This document shows positions 26,825 through 35,157 of a stretch of 35,157 bases of DNA, in pieces. Where the stretch lies: contig CAIVVZ010000243.1 of NCBI GenBank assembly GCA_903909505.1, positions 1-35,157 of the forward strand, written 5' to 3'. The notes beneath the pieces were generated by a model that saw only the letters and a program-made list of their open reading frames with translations, had not been told where the DNA came from and did not search any database. Positions within the stretch are counted from its first letter, which is position 1, and the number at the start of each line of letters is the position of its first letter. Made by a program: the position numbers and the translations under genes. The DNA comes from an uncultured Desulfobacteraceae bacterium (GTDB lineage Bacteria; Desulfobacterota; Desulfobacteria; Desulfobacterales; Desulfatirhabdiaceae).

Positions 26825-26853
26825 AATATTGTGCAACCCGCCCCTTTTGTCAA
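26825..26853 (-). promoter_or_regulatory. Candidate internal promoter upstream of abi_2
   Basis: On the minus strand a perfect TTGACA (26848-26853) is separated by 17 bp from AATATT (26825-26830), about 60 bp upstream of the Abi_2 ATG. The stretch between promoter and gene holds an inverted pair GGTTGCGC/GTGCAACC that could be an operator. It would let the five distal genes be expressed apart from the four proximal ones. Confidence 0.5.
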
Positions 26854-26912
26854 GCAATTTTTTAAGCTTCAGTGGTTGAAGGTAAAAGCATGATTTCGGA
26901 AATTCAATTCGC

Positions 26913-27521
26913 CTAACCCCTTTCGCTAAGTTCGTGTAAACGGAGGCATGTACGCGCCAGACTATCCGCATTTTTTGCAGCCCTGACCGGAGACCAGGAT
27001 TCCCTGACAAACTGGCCCAGTATCTGGTTGTATCCAAAACCAATCTTGGCAAGTGAGCCCCGATCAGGCAGAACTTCAACCTTGATTTTTCGATAGCCAT
27101 AGCGACGGATAAGCCTCATCAGCATTTGCTTTGGATCATCAAGGGATTCCGGATTTCGTGGTATTTTCTCAACCGGAACTCCTGAATAATTCGAAAATCC
27201 CTCCCTGTCCGCCAATAGCCATGCTTCGACCTCCCGTACCGCCACTCGAAACAACATTGTTTTCGGCAATTGGTGCCTGCCACACCAATCGGCAATCAAG
27301 ACTGGCGAACACTCGACATGATCCAGATCAGTCATTAATAGAACTGGGATGGCATGTGCTGTTTTAATAAATTCCAATATCCGCTGTTTTAGATATCCAT
27401 TACCCTTGCGACCCATACGAACGGCGATACACATTCCCTGATTCTCATCCTCTACCAGCCGCTCCAGTACAGCTTCACTTAACGCATCCTCTGTTGCAAT
27501 AATAAGATCCGTCATTCCCAC
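26913..27521 (-). CDS. DUF4276-like protein, TOPRIM-type partner of the ATPase
   Basis: The 202-residue protein has an early glutamate in LIIATEDALSEAVLERLV and a DxD-type motif in PVLLMTDLDHVEC (about residues 60-72). It also has REVEAWLLADREGFSNYSGV, the pattern seen in DUF4276 proteins that resemble TOPRIM nucleases. It overlaps the end of the RecF/OLD-like ATPase gene by about 10 bp. ATPase plus TOPRIM-like protein is the split version of OLD-type defence nucleases, so it is probably the nuclease subunit. ATG codons at 27521 and 27515 are both possible starts. Nuclease activity is inferred, not shown. Confidence 0.75.
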   Translation of the reverse strand: MGMTDLIIATEDALSEAVLERLVEDENQGMCIAVRMGRKGNGYLKQRILEFIKTAHAIPVLLMTDLDHVECSPVLIADWCGRHQLPKTMLFRVAVREVEAWLLADREGFSNYSGVPVEKIPRNPESLDDPKQMLMRLIRRYGYRKIKVEVLPDRGSLAKIGFGYNQILGQFVRESWSPVRAAKNADSLARTCLRLHELSERG

Positions 27522-28669
27522 AATCCCAACTGTTCAATTTTTTTCGGACGGGTCTGGGGCAACACGACATCTGCCACAGAAAATCCCGAATCCAGACCTT
27601 TCTTTTCAGCATTGCTGATTGGTCGGATATGCGTGCCCTCATGGCCGGGGTCCAGAATGATGACGCCGCGTTCATCAATTCCCTTGTTTCCCAGCAGAGA
27701 TTCGCTATGGGTGCTGATAATAATCTGTCGCCGGCGCTTGGTCATGCGCTGAACACGTTGAATCAAAGAAGGAATTTGCTCGACCACTGCCTGATGCAGA
27801 GACAATTCCGGCTCTTCGATCAACAGCAGCGAATCCCCATTCAATAGAGACCACAGAATCCCCAACAGTCGCAATGTGCCGTCTGAAAAATGCTCTTCCC
27901 TCTGCCAACCGGCATTGGGACGGTGGTGTTCATAAAGCGCTTCCAGATGAGGTGCTCCGGTTATTTCGTCTGCTTTAAAACGTAGTTCCTTAAATTGCGG
28001 CACTGCAACGGAAAGCGCTCTGCAGATTTTAAGCAACCGCGCATCACGTGTTTTTTTCTGACACGAGGCGATTTGTTCCAGAAATCCCTGCCCGAAAGGA
28101 TCATTTTCAAGTCGGTTTCCCCCTATCTTGTCACCGAATTTCAACAATTGGGGCACCAGGTGAAGATAGGTGATATTGGCTAAAAAATTGGCAATATCCC
28201 GGAACTGGCCATTGGCTCTGGTCTGCTCCAGATGCGTTTCAGTCAACAGTAGTACATCTTTATGGTCGTGAGAATCGGGACGAGACAGGATGTTTTCCTT
28301 TCCCTCCCAGACTTCCTCTGTTGAAACCATAAGGCGCTGGGCGCCTTTTCCCTCCGGTTTAAATCCCAACACATACCGCCATGAAGGCAATGGATCATCC
28401 ATCCGGTCAGAAAAAAAAAGTTCAATTTTTACCTCGGTATCCCTTCTGGCATGAAGGCAGCGAAGTTTGGTGATACCTCCTCTCTCATTCACGGCTTTCT
28501 GTAAACCGCCGCCCGACGGCTTACAAATATCACGAAGAAAACGGAATACATCCAGAAGATTCGATTTTCCAACGGCGTTCGGACCAATAATATAGGACTG
28601 AAGCGTCAGACGGACTTCAGCATCACGGAAGTTACGCCAATTTTTCAGTTTCAAACCAGTAATCACCAT
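27512..28669 (-). CDS. RecF/OLD-like AAA ATPase
   Basis: The 385-residue protein begins VITGLKLKNWRNFRDAEVRL, the N-terminal strand pattern of RecF/SMC-like ATPases. Walker A GPNAVGKSNLL is at residues 29-39, an ABC-signature-like FSDGTLRLLGILWSLL is near 265, Walker B LLLIEEPELSLH is near 285, and there is an IISTHSESLL switch histidine. It acts with a nuclease partner in several defence systems, and the partner is probably the overlapping DUF4276 gene. The start is fixed by TAGGAGGC just before ATG 28669. A longer upstream frame up to 29206 is a shadow of the preceding gene. Confidence 0.88.
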   Translation of the reverse strand: MVITGLKLKNWRNFRDAEVRLTLQSYIIGPNAVGKSNLLDVFRFLRDICKPSGGGLQKAVNERGGITKLRCLHARRDTEVKIELFFSDRMDDPLPSWRYVLGFKPEGKGAQRLMVSTEEVWEGKENILSRPDSHDHKDVLLLTETHLEQTRANGQFRDIANFLANITYLHLVPQLLKFGDKIGGNRLENDPFGQGFLEQIASCQKKTRDARLLKICRALSVAVPQFKELRFKADEITGAPHLEALYEHHRPNAGWQREEHFSDGTLRLLGILWSLLNGDSLLLIEEPELSLHQAVVEQIPSLIQRVQRMTKRRRQIIISTHSESLLGNKGIDERGVIILDPGHEGTHIRPISNAEKKGLDSGFSVADVVLPQTRPKKIEQLGLWE

Positions 28670-28677
28670 TGTGCCTC

Positions 28678-29286
28678 CTAACCCCTTAGCCCTTCCAGCA
28701 TCTGTCCAACAGCCTTGTCTCCCGGCTGTCCTCCCAACATCACTTTCATGCCTGCCAGTGCCCACCGATTGGCCGCATCTCCGTATGTCGTTATGCGCGA
28801 TAGCCAGTAGCCGGCCTCCTCCCGTGTAAAGCGATTCACTCGACGGGCAATAAGCTCCACGCGATCCAGTTCCAGAATCCGCTCCTGAAGTTTGAATATC
28901 AATGCAAGCTTGGAACCGGCTTCTGCATCCAGGGGAAGGTTTCCGCGGAACGTAATGCGCTGGCTGTTCACATATTGTCCCAGTTCCAGCGGAATCCCTT
29001 GGCTGTTGCAGATTCTTCCAATGATTGTACGAATCACCGGCAGAACGCGTTGCTGTTGGGGACCGTATATCAGGCCGATCTCCCTGAGTATGGATCGCGG
29101 GGCTACCATATTGCCGGTATCCGTTCGCTGATCTGGATGAATGCGTTCTTTCACTACAAATACAGGGACGGGTTTGTCTTTGTGTTCGGTTATGCGCAGC
29201 ACCCATGGCGCGTGGGAAATTTCCGGCTCTATAAAACGGGTATGATGGGTTTTCTCATCTGGTTTGGATTTTTTTACGACAGTCAT
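28678..29286 (-). CDS. Small defence-associated protein, DUF7680-like
   Basis: The 202-residue protein has no catalytic motif. Its C-terminal half (GSKLALIFKLQERILELDRV, then RFTREEAGYWLSRIT and ANRWALAGMKVMLGG) matches my memory of the small DUF7680-type proteins found next to DUF499 ATPases. The family name should be treated as tentative. The ATG shares its A with the TGA stop of DUF499 (TGATG), so the two are translationally coupled and probably work together. The stop overlaps the ribosome binding site of the next ATPase gene. Confidence 0.6.
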   Translation of the reverse strand: MTVVKKSKPDEKTHHTRFIEPEISHAPWVLRITEHKDKPVPVFVVKERIHPDQRTDTGNMVAPRSILREIGLIYGPQQQRVLPVIRTIIGRICNSQGIPLELGQYVNSQRITFRGNLPLDAEAGSKLALIFKLQERILELDRVELIARRVNRFTREEAGYWLSRITTYGDAANRWALAGMKVMLGGQPGDKAVGQMLEGLRG

Positions 29287-32200
29287 CAGTTCACCTTGCC
29301 CGTCTTCCCTTTAAGGAGTTCTTCAAGAAACGGGCAGTCCTCCTGAGGATCATTGATTTCAATAAAGGCTTCGGTATGCTCCCCCTTTTTGATCAAGGCA
29401 TCCAGCACCTCAAACAACTCACCGGAAGCTTTAAGGCTTTCCGGAGTTGCATCCATCAGGCTGATCCGAAGGGTCCCACCGGCTGGCAGAGCCAGTTCCG
29501 TCAAATCCAACAGCTTAATCCCGGTTTTGCCACCCTTTTGATAAATGGATCCGATCCGCCGTAATAACGGCAGCAAGGCGGCAGCGCCTTCTTTGCCGAA
29601 CAACTGAATGTCTTTTTTCTTATGCGTAATCCAGCCTTTTTCGGCTGCACTGGCCGGTGTGATAATGACATCGGATTGATTCGGTTTGAAGAATACCGAA
29701 CCATCTCCGCCGATGAGTTCTGGTTTCTGTTCCTGATTTACAGTGCCTTTGTAAGCCAGAATTCGCTCTTTTTGCATCAGCTTTGAAACAGCGGCGGATA
29801 TCTTCTCATCCGAAATCGCACCGAAACGGTCGGCGACGATGTCTTTAATCTGACTCATAGTAGCGGATCGCATTTCGTAGGACACTGTCTGTACCCAGTT
29901 TTCCACCTGGGAAGGATCCGGTTCTTTTCCTTTGGTCCATCCCCGTTGGATGGCTCCTTCAGGGGTCACAATCCCCTGGTCATCTTTAATCTCCTGATGT
30001 AAGGGAACCCCTTCGTCTTCTCGACTGAAAAACATCTCCGGCCGGATTGCCTGCTGCTCTCCACCCATTAAAAACAGGCACCACATCCCCCGCGCCACAC
30101 CGTCGCGAATGACCTGATCCAGTATCTGGCGGGATTCCAACATGGGCCAGTTTCGCAGGCGTGCAAAATTTTCGCGAAGCACTCCCACCCGCACGGTTTC
30201 TTCTCTGCTAAAAAACAGCTTTCGGAGGCTTGCCAGACTTTCGCCATTAACGCGCTCGGGTGTTATCAGTTCACCATCTTCGACCAGTGTTTTCCGAATC
30301 TGTTCCAACACCGCCATGCCGCTTTCACCGCCGGCGGTTCGAATTTCTTTAAACACGATCTGTCCTCCGGCAGAAGGGTACCAGAGCTGGCGATAAGATT
30401 CCGTAACCACTGTTTCAATCGCCTTTTCGCGCTCCCGATACCGCTGCTTGAAATCCTCATTCTGGAGTTTCTGAGGTTGAATGCCATGCGCCTGTGGATT
30501 CTTATCGAGCTTTCGCATGGCAAGGACCGTGCGTGCCAGATCCTTTAAATTCTCTGCGGCCGTTCTGGCTGTTTCCGACTGGATTCCAAACAGGGGCTCC
30601 TGGCCCTGTCTTTTGACACGGGCGATGACTGTTTCCGGAACCAGGATTACCACATGGTTTTGTTCCAGGCGGGGGCGATTCGGACCGGCAGTGGTCACCA
30701 TGTCGTTTATATCTACTTCACCGGCGTTCAGCCCCACGATCGCCAATACCGGTTTTCCGGTATTATCCGGAATGTTTTCAGGGAAAGCGACATCATGAAC
30801 GACCTTGAACGCTTTGGCATCCACGCTGACCACCTTACGGGAAACCGCATCGAGGAGAGCGTCGATTTCCAACGTAGCCAATGACCGACGGATCTTGGCC
30901 AGGGCGATATTGACTGATGGATCCAGACTGGCGTAATAGCGGCCCTGGTTGAACCGCAGATAAAACGCGCTATTGCCGATCTCTTTGAGGGCTTCGGTTA
31001 CTTGGGGAGGGGTCAGTCCGGGAAAGGACACCTCCAACAAAGCGTCCTGTTCCGTGAGACCAAAGATGTTGGATCCGATTTCCTGCTCCCGACCCACCAG
31101 ACTATGTAAAAAAACCGTTTTCCACGTGTATTCGTACATGGTCCAGCCTTCGGGGTGAGGGTTTCGCCGGTCGGCTATCTCGGCATTGCTAAGGCCCCCG
31201 GTCAGACTGTCCGTATCCGCTCCGCCGACATCGGCATTGAGAACCGCCAACAGATCCCCAGCTCCGGTACGGCCGATCACCTCGTTCACCGTGCGGGTAT
31301 CGCGGAGATCCAGATGGCAGGTCTGAATCATGGGGACATGCTTTTGCTTTTCCCAAATGGCTCTTACCGCCAAGGCCAGTACCCGCAACACCCCTCGGGT
31401 ACTCTGGAAATTCTCATAAGTGGCCAGTTTGTTGTTGAGAAAATTGATCAGAGTGGGGTGAAAGGGATACATTGCCGACAACCGCTCTCGGTAATCCGCA
31501 CGCAGGGCTTCATCGGGGAGCATGGAGCTGTTCTTACGATACATTTCCGCATACAAGCCTGCGGTCTCAACTGCCGCGGCGTTATCGATGCTTGTAAACA
31601 GCCGTTTAGCCAACACTCGGGATATTTCCGTATGTTGAACCGGCACCACAGCCGTGGCATCCCGGGCCACAACGCTGGAGATCCCGTCGATGGCCTGCTG
31701 GCCAATACCCAGCGCAGCGTCCTGGTCGATATCTTTGCCCGTGACCTGGGAAAGCAGTTCCGCCAGTATTTTTGTTTGTTTGGCAAATGCGTCCCTGGCG
31801 CTTGCCAATGTTTCAACGATCGCAAGTCCGGCATGCTCTCTGGCATATCCATGGAGCGGCAGCAGAAATGCTTCCAGTTGCTGCCTAGCTTCAGGAAGGG
31901 CGGCAGAGAACCGGGCGGCATACTGGGCCATCTCATCGATCATCAAAAGGACCTTGCGACCGGCAAAAACCGCCTCAAAATAATTCTCGCCAGGAGCCGC
32001 ATAAGATTCCGCATCCTGTTCCACTGCCCGATACAGGGACTCGCCCCCAACCTGAAACGCTATTTCACCCCATAAAGTATGCGGCAGCAATTGGGTCCCT
32101 TTGGGCTTGTGAACTGGCAGTTTATCGCCGGCGATGCCCACCACGCAAACTTCACCCGGAGCGGGCAACATCATCGGATCCAAGATATCACCCACAACCG

Positions 32201-32537
32201 TGCTCAATTCGTTGCCCCTGAATCCAATGTGAGCACAGGCGATGAGTGTATGGGTCTTTCCGCCACCAAATCCTGTCTCCAGTCGATGGATGGCCGGGAC
32301 CGTGTTGTTGCCGGAGAGCCGTAAAAATACTTCCTGAACAACCGTTTTCAGCCCCTGGGACGGGTAAGTGGCGTCCCGGAAAAAATTTTCTGCATTGCTG
32401 TAAACCGAATGCAATCCTGATCCTTCTACAAGGTAACCCCTGATTACCGCTCCCAGCGAGGCCGTAAATATTTCCGGGTTGAATGTTCCTTTGAGAATGT
32501 CATCTCGGGGTATGCAGGAATCCAGAATGCTTTTCAC
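29286..32537 (-). CDS. DUF499-domain ATPase, defence-associated
   Basis: The protein of about 1083 residues carries the DUF499 pattern. It has LETGFGGGKTHTL as Walker A (about residues 89-98), KVLLMIDEMAQYAARFS as Walker B (about 195-211), and a long C-terminal region with repeated winged-helix-like segments. DUF499 ATPases accompany DUF1156 methylases in predicted phage-defence clusters and are thought to act as the motor. Three GTG codons in a row follow GGGAGG. The third (32537) has the best spacing, so I use it, while 32543 is also possible. It is the first gene of the minus-strand operon. Confidence 0.85.
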   Translation of the reverse strand: MKSILDSCIPRDDILKGTFNPEIFTASLGAVIRGYLVEGSGLHSVYSNAENFFRDATYPSQGLKTVVQEVFLRLSGNNTVPAIHRLETGFGGGKTHTLIACAHIGFRGNELSTVVGDILDPMMLPAPGEVCVVGIAGDKLPVHKPKGTQLLPHTLWGEIAFQVGGESLYRAVEQDAESYAAPGENYFEAVFAGRKVLLMIDEMAQYAARFSAALPEARQQLEAFLLPLHGYAREHAGLAIVETLASARDAFAKQTKILAELLSQVTGKDIDQDAALGIGQQAIDGISSVVARDATAVVPVQHTEISRVLAKRLFTSIDNAAAVETAGLYAEMYRKNSSMLPDEALRADYRERLSAMYPFHPTLINFLNNKLATYENFQSTRGVLRVLALAVRAIWEKQKHVPMIQTCHLDLRDTRTVNEVIGRTGAGDLLAVLNADVGGADTDSLTGGLSNAEIADRRNPHPEGWTMYEYTWKTVFLHSLVGREQEIGSNIFGLTEQDALLEVSFPGLTPPQVTEALKEIGNSAFYLRFNQGRYYASLDPSVNIALAKIRRSLATLEIDALLDAVSRKVVSVDAKAFKVVHDVAFPENIPDNTGKPVLAIVGLNAGEVDINDMVTTAGPNRPRLEQNHVVILVPETVIARVKRQGQEPLFGIQSETARTAAENLKDLARTVLAMRKLDKNPQAHGIQPQKLQNEDFKQRYREREKAIETVVTESYRQLWYPSAGGQIVFKEIRTAGGESGMAVLEQIRKTLVEDGELITPERVNGESLASLRKLFFSREETVRVGVLRENFARLRNWPMLESRQILDQVIRDGVARGMWCLFLMGGEQQAIRPEMFFSREDEGVPLHQEIKDDQGIVTPEGAIQRGWTKGKEPDPSQVENWVQTVSYEMRSATMSQIKDIVADRFGAISDEKISAAVSKLMQKERILAYKGTVNQEQKPELIGGDGSVFFKPNQSDVIITPASAAEKGWITHKKKDIQLFGKEGAAALLPLLRRIGSIYQKGGKTGIKLLDLTELALPAGGTLRISLMDATPESLKASGELFEVLDALIKKGEHTEAFIEINDPQEDCPFLEELLKGKTGKVN

Positions 32538-33293
32538 CACCACCTCCCAAAATTGTTGGAGTTCGATGCGTAATGTTTACTGCTCGGGGTTATCAATGGT
32601 GCTGGTCCCCGTCATGCCGGAGAAAACCGGCTTCCATAACTGGGATGCTGGAATACCGGATCTGATCCAGCATATCGGGAAATTTCAGATCAGGTTATGA
32701 TAACAAATTGATTTCTGAAGCTTTCTGAATAGCAGAGCCTCGGGATGTAATCAAGAGCTATTTAGTTCCATAACTTCAGCCATCCGCCACCGTTGTAAGC
32801 GTTACAGCAATTTTTGCTTTGCGATCTGCTGTTTTCCCCATATGTCCCATAAAAATCTCATTGCCGCAATGCGTCCAAATACGGCATCCGTCAGCGCTGC
32901 TCGGCAAAATCATACACCCTATAAGTGGCTAATTAACCGGGGCTCAGATTCGTCGGTTGTGCCGATTGAAAGTGTTTCATCAAAATATATCTCCAAGACT
33001 GCGCCAGATCGATTACGGCGTTGTTAAAAGCCTTTTTGCTCGTGGGTCCCTTCACTTTATAATGAATTTTGGGGGAAATCTGGGGGAATGGTGCAAGTGG
33101 GGCACCCGTATGGATTTGAATGATCGGAAAGGACCCATTTTTGACATGGAATGATGGAAAATGATAAAAAAGTGAAAACATGAATGTTGATGGTAATTGA
33201 AAGATGAGTAGAAATAACAATTCGATGCTTCTTGAGAAGTTCAGGGTGCAGTTCCATGTGATGAGTCGATGAAGGAAGTTTTGAACGGGAGCA
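32538..33293. other. Gene-free leader region upstream of DUF499
   Basis: No frame here looks like a real gene on either strand. The region should contain the DUF499 promoter, but I see no convincing -35/-10 pair. It contains the paired elements at 32611-32673 and then AT-rich sequence merging into the hairpin array. Confidence 0.55.
32611..32673. repeat. Degenerate GTCATGCCGG-type palindromic repeat
   Basis: It begins GTCATGCCGG and contains GCCGG/CCGGC (32616-32620, 32627-32631) and ATGCTGGA/TCCAGCAT (32645-32652, 32666-32673) inverted pairs. The layout resembles the dispersed GTCAT-CCGG-GAAA-CCGG repeats (REP/MITE-like) common in proteobacterial intergenic DNA. Confidence 0.45.
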
Positions 33294-33660
33294 GGCGGCA
33301 CGCCCCTTGCGATAAAAGCCTGCAAGGGCCGCGCCGCTGGTCCGTTCCGTGGTTCTCCCGGTATCTGCTATGGGTTGATTGTCAGTTTGATGGTCGCAGT
33401 TTGGACGTGTGACGCCTTGAATGTTCTTGTGGTGATTTGCGCCGGGTAGGGTGCAGGCTGGACGTGAGGAGATGGCGTCACGCTTCTTGCAAAAAAAGCC
33501 GCAAGAAGCGCGCCGCTATTCTTTTGGTATTCTGTCGCTATATCTGCCAGGTGTCGCCTTCGGCTCCATCCTGAAAGGATAAAAGCATTTGATATTTGAT
33601 GGCGATTCCCCTCGTGAGGTGCAGGCGTCACGCCCTTTGCAAAAAGGCAAAGGGCTCGCC
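33294..33660. repeat. Hairpin repeat family 1, three copies
   Basis: Copies start at 33294, 33474 and 33624. Each has the frame GGCG, T/GCA, inner stem, A-rich loop, returning stem, CGCC then GCT. Inner stems differ but both arms change together: CGCTTCTTGC/GCAAGAAGCG in copy 2, GCCCTTTGC/GCAAAGGGC in copy 3, CCCTTGC/GCAAGGG in copy 1. Loops are GATAAAAGCCT, AAAAAAAGCC and AAAAAG. In the first two copies similarity runs on past the hairpin (TATCTGC about 30 bp downstream). Confidence 0.75.
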
Positions 33661-33689
33661 GCTACTTCATTGGGTGCAGTTCCGCCAGA

Positions 33690-33713
33690 CAAGCAAAAGC
33701 AAAAGCAAAAGCG
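33690..33713. repeat. AAAAGC hexanucleotide microsatellite
   Basis: About three and a half tandem copies of a 6-bp AAAAGC unit lie between the two hairpin families. Nothing coding is visible over it. Confidence 0.6.
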
Positions 33714-33926
33714 TGTCGAGGTGTAGTTGATGTTGTGATATGTGTTGTTTGGATTCCCCACTAGCGCCCCAGAGCGGGTGTTTAATTGTGGGTGAATGCG
33801 GCGGGTGTGTATCTGGTGGTGGAACTGGAGGTAGTAGTGGTACTACATGTTATGGCTATACAGCATAATGGTATGGGCGTTCCGGCTTCGCCGTCGGGTG
33901 TCTTCCGGCTCCGCTTCGCTTCGGTC

Positions 33927-34493
33927 CCGCCAAAAAGCCGGCGGAACTTCCCTCCAGCCCCCCTAACGCTCGCGGGTCGCTGCCGCTATCGGATTCGTAC
34001 CCGCGCTCCACATGGGGTGTTTTTGAGGTGCCGTTCGGCCGGTCACTCCCAACTGGTCGTGACCGGCCTCAAGTCCACTTTTCTGAGAGCGCCACGGAAA
34101 ATCCCAGACGGCACGTGCGGTGTCGTTCAGGCGGACACTCCGCTGCGCTACGTGACCGCCTTCAAGTCCACGATCGGGGAACGCCACGGAAAAGCACAGA
34201 TGACATGTGTGGTGCAGACAGGCGCTCCCCAAAAAGCCGGGGAGCGCCTATGCGACGATCTTTTCAGTTTCTACAGACAAGCAATAAGGAGGCGCCGGAC
34301 ACTCCGCTGCGCTACGTGACCGGCTTAGACATTATTTTATAAAAAGCCGCCAGGCCGCGTTCGGTGTTGACCGCCGCTCCCTGCAAAAAGACAGGGAGCG
34401 GCTAGGCGTCGACCTTTTCAGCCGGGACGGAAAAACAAAAGCCGCGTGCCATGTTTAGTTCAGACCGGCGCTCCCGAAAAGCACGGGAGCGCC
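33927..34493. repeat. Hairpin repeat family 2, tandem array of seven stems
   Basis: Stems are at 33927-33944, 34037-34068, 34130-34160, 34221-34248, 34294-34324, 34373-34402 and 34467-34493. Arms are 5-11 bp. Examples are GGCCGGTCAC/GTGACCGGCC, GGCGCTCCCC/GGGGAGCGCC and GCCGCTCCCTG/CAGGGAGCGGC, all fully paired. Spacers are related: CAAGTCCAC and GCCACGGAAAA recur after stems 2 and 3, and TA-x-x-CG-x-CGA-CTTTT follows stems 4, 6 and 7. Loops of stems 1 and 4 are both AAAAAGCC, the same motif as in family 1. Unit length is about 75-110 bp. No open frame is conserved across units. Confidence 0.75.
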
Positions 34494-34920
34494 TAGACGA
34501 CGACCTTTTTAACCTGGATGAAAAAAAAAAGCACTCTAAGTCACTGACGGTGCCAACCGGCGTGTCCGGACAAAAATCTGCCCTGCCACACCTCGACCTC
34601 TTTGGGCGAAATGCATTCATTCAAAGCGCCATGAGTCGCACGGCCTATGCAAAGTTGAGATGGCTTTGCTGAGGCCGCGCTCCGTCATTCTTTGATAAAA
34701 GCAACAGAACAAGGGAGTCGGGCGGCCACATCACAGTTGTATTGGCTGTTCAGCGGCCGCCCTCCGTCTTTATCTGATATTGCCCACCCACCACCCACAG
34801 CGGATGGCGCGGCAGCCGGGGCGGACGCTTCGCGCTGAGAATGCTGCCTCCGCACCCGCCCCGACAGCCGCTTGACCTATTTGAATAAAAGCTGGAGCAC
34901 CCTGGACGTTGGGTGCATGT
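34494..34920. other. Gene-free stretch between hairpins
   Basis: GC-rich tracts (around 34680-34700 and 34790-34870) can form further imperfect stems, but none is as clean as those listed. No coding frame is believable. Confidence 0.5.
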
Positions 34921-34952
34921 GGTACGCTCCCCGAAATGCCGGGGAGCGTACC
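34921..34952. repeat. Outlying hairpin, 12-bp perfect stem
   Basis: GGTACGCTCCCC pairs completely with GGGGAGCGTACC across the loop GAAATGCC. The CGCTCCCC core and loop ending GCC link it to hairpin family 2, about 430 bp away. Confidence 0.75.
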
Positions 34953-35099
34953 ACAGATGTTCTATCGGGGAAGCGAGACAAAAAAGCAGAAAGGTATTCT
35001 GTCATTTTGATCCCCCGCCCGCCGGGTGATGTGGCCCCTATGATCTTTCATGGGTTGCGGCCGGTCGCTTAAAGCCTTGGGGCAAGTCGCTCCGTTCGG

Positions 35100-35136
35100 C
35101 ACGGCTGATAAGGCGCCTTATCAGCCGTGGCTTTTT
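35100..35136 (+). terminator. Perfect 30-bp palindrome with T-run
   Basis: The 30 bp at 35100-35129 are exactly self-complementary (halves CACGGCTGATAAGGC and GCCTTATCAGCCGTG), followed by GCTTTTT. It may be a rho-independent terminator for a gene outside the window, or a binding site for a dimeric protein. Confidence 0.55.
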
Positions 35137-35157
35137 GTCATGCAGGCTGCAAAAAAC

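Noticed and set aside
27512..29206. 564-residue version of the AAA ATPase
   Set aside because: The extra N-terminal part is an off-frame reading of the preceding 202-residue gene. A clear ribosome binding site marks the start at 28669.
16531..32537. Canonical DISARM system
   Set aside because: No DrmA-type helicase and no DUF1998 (DrmB) gene are present. The PLD domain is fused to the helicase, and DUF499/DUF1156 define a different group.
32933..33325. 130-residue minus-strand ORF
   Set aside because: It begins inside a hairpin, has no ribosome binding site, and shows no protein-like composition.
33786..34319. 177-residue ORF in the hairpin array
   Set aside because: It runs straight through several palindromes and is rich in Arg/Pro from GC-rich repeats. 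The frame is not conserved between units.
33294..34952. CRISPR array
   Set aside because: There are no constant direct repeats with unique equal-length spacers. The hairpins differ in stem sequence and spacing is irregular. No cas genes are present.
33294..34952. Integron cassette array (attC sites)
   Set aside because: The GTTRRRY / RYYYAAC core sites are absent, stems lack the extrahelical bases, and no cassette genes or integrase are visible.

Overview
The window looks like an accessory (defence and mobile-element) region beside a core bacterial locus. The left edge holds yidD (partial), rnpA and rpmH on the minus strand, then tRNA-Lys(TTT) and tRNA-Glu(TTC) behind a near-consensus sigma70 promoter. 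This fits a Gram-negative bacterium. A Desulfobacterota-like sulfate reducer is my guess from overall protein character, not something the sequence proves.

The foreign DNA starts just after tRNA-Glu. A 3' piece of a tRNA-Gln(CTG) gene at 1581-1626 and its terminator hairpin look like an integration scar. A group IIC intron (1675-3557) with its own reverse transcriptase sits directly behind that hairpin. Next come an HD-domain phosphohydrolase with a YwgA-like partner (4031-5933), flanked by two copies of a 60-bp repeat, and a large dynamin-like GTPase. The GTPase ends in a domain matching the C-terminal domain of human MITD1 (MIT_C), an ESCRT-III-linked protein. An IS256-family element with a perfect 8-bp target duplication splits that domain. 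Three small unknown or regulatory genes follow (11055-12209).

From 12331 to 16471 lies a transposable element of about 3.0 kb encoding two different DDE recombinases. One of them is probably made by -1 frameshifting on an A8 run. The element has been invaded by an IS630-family copy. Removing that IS630 copy restores one continuous reading frame.

From 16531 to 32537 nine tightly packed minus-strand genes form a DUF499 / DUF1156-methyltransferase / PLD-SNF2-helicase defence cluster. In transcription order they are a DUF499 ATPase, a small DUF7680-like protein, a RecF/OLD-like ATPase, a DUF4276 (TOPRIM-like) protein, then after a candidate internal promoter an Abi_2 protein, a DUF1156 DNA methyltransferase, an AlbA_2/HATPase protein, a ParA-like ATPase and the PLD-SNF2 helicase. 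The likely logic is modification plus ATP-driven restriction, with abortive-infection and nuclease modules built in.

The last 2.6 kb (32538-35157) holds no convincing gene. It carries an array of at least eleven strong hairpins. Their stems differ but stay perfectly or nearly paired, several loops share an AAAAAGCC-type sequence, and the flanks are related. I cannot assign the array to a known repeat class.
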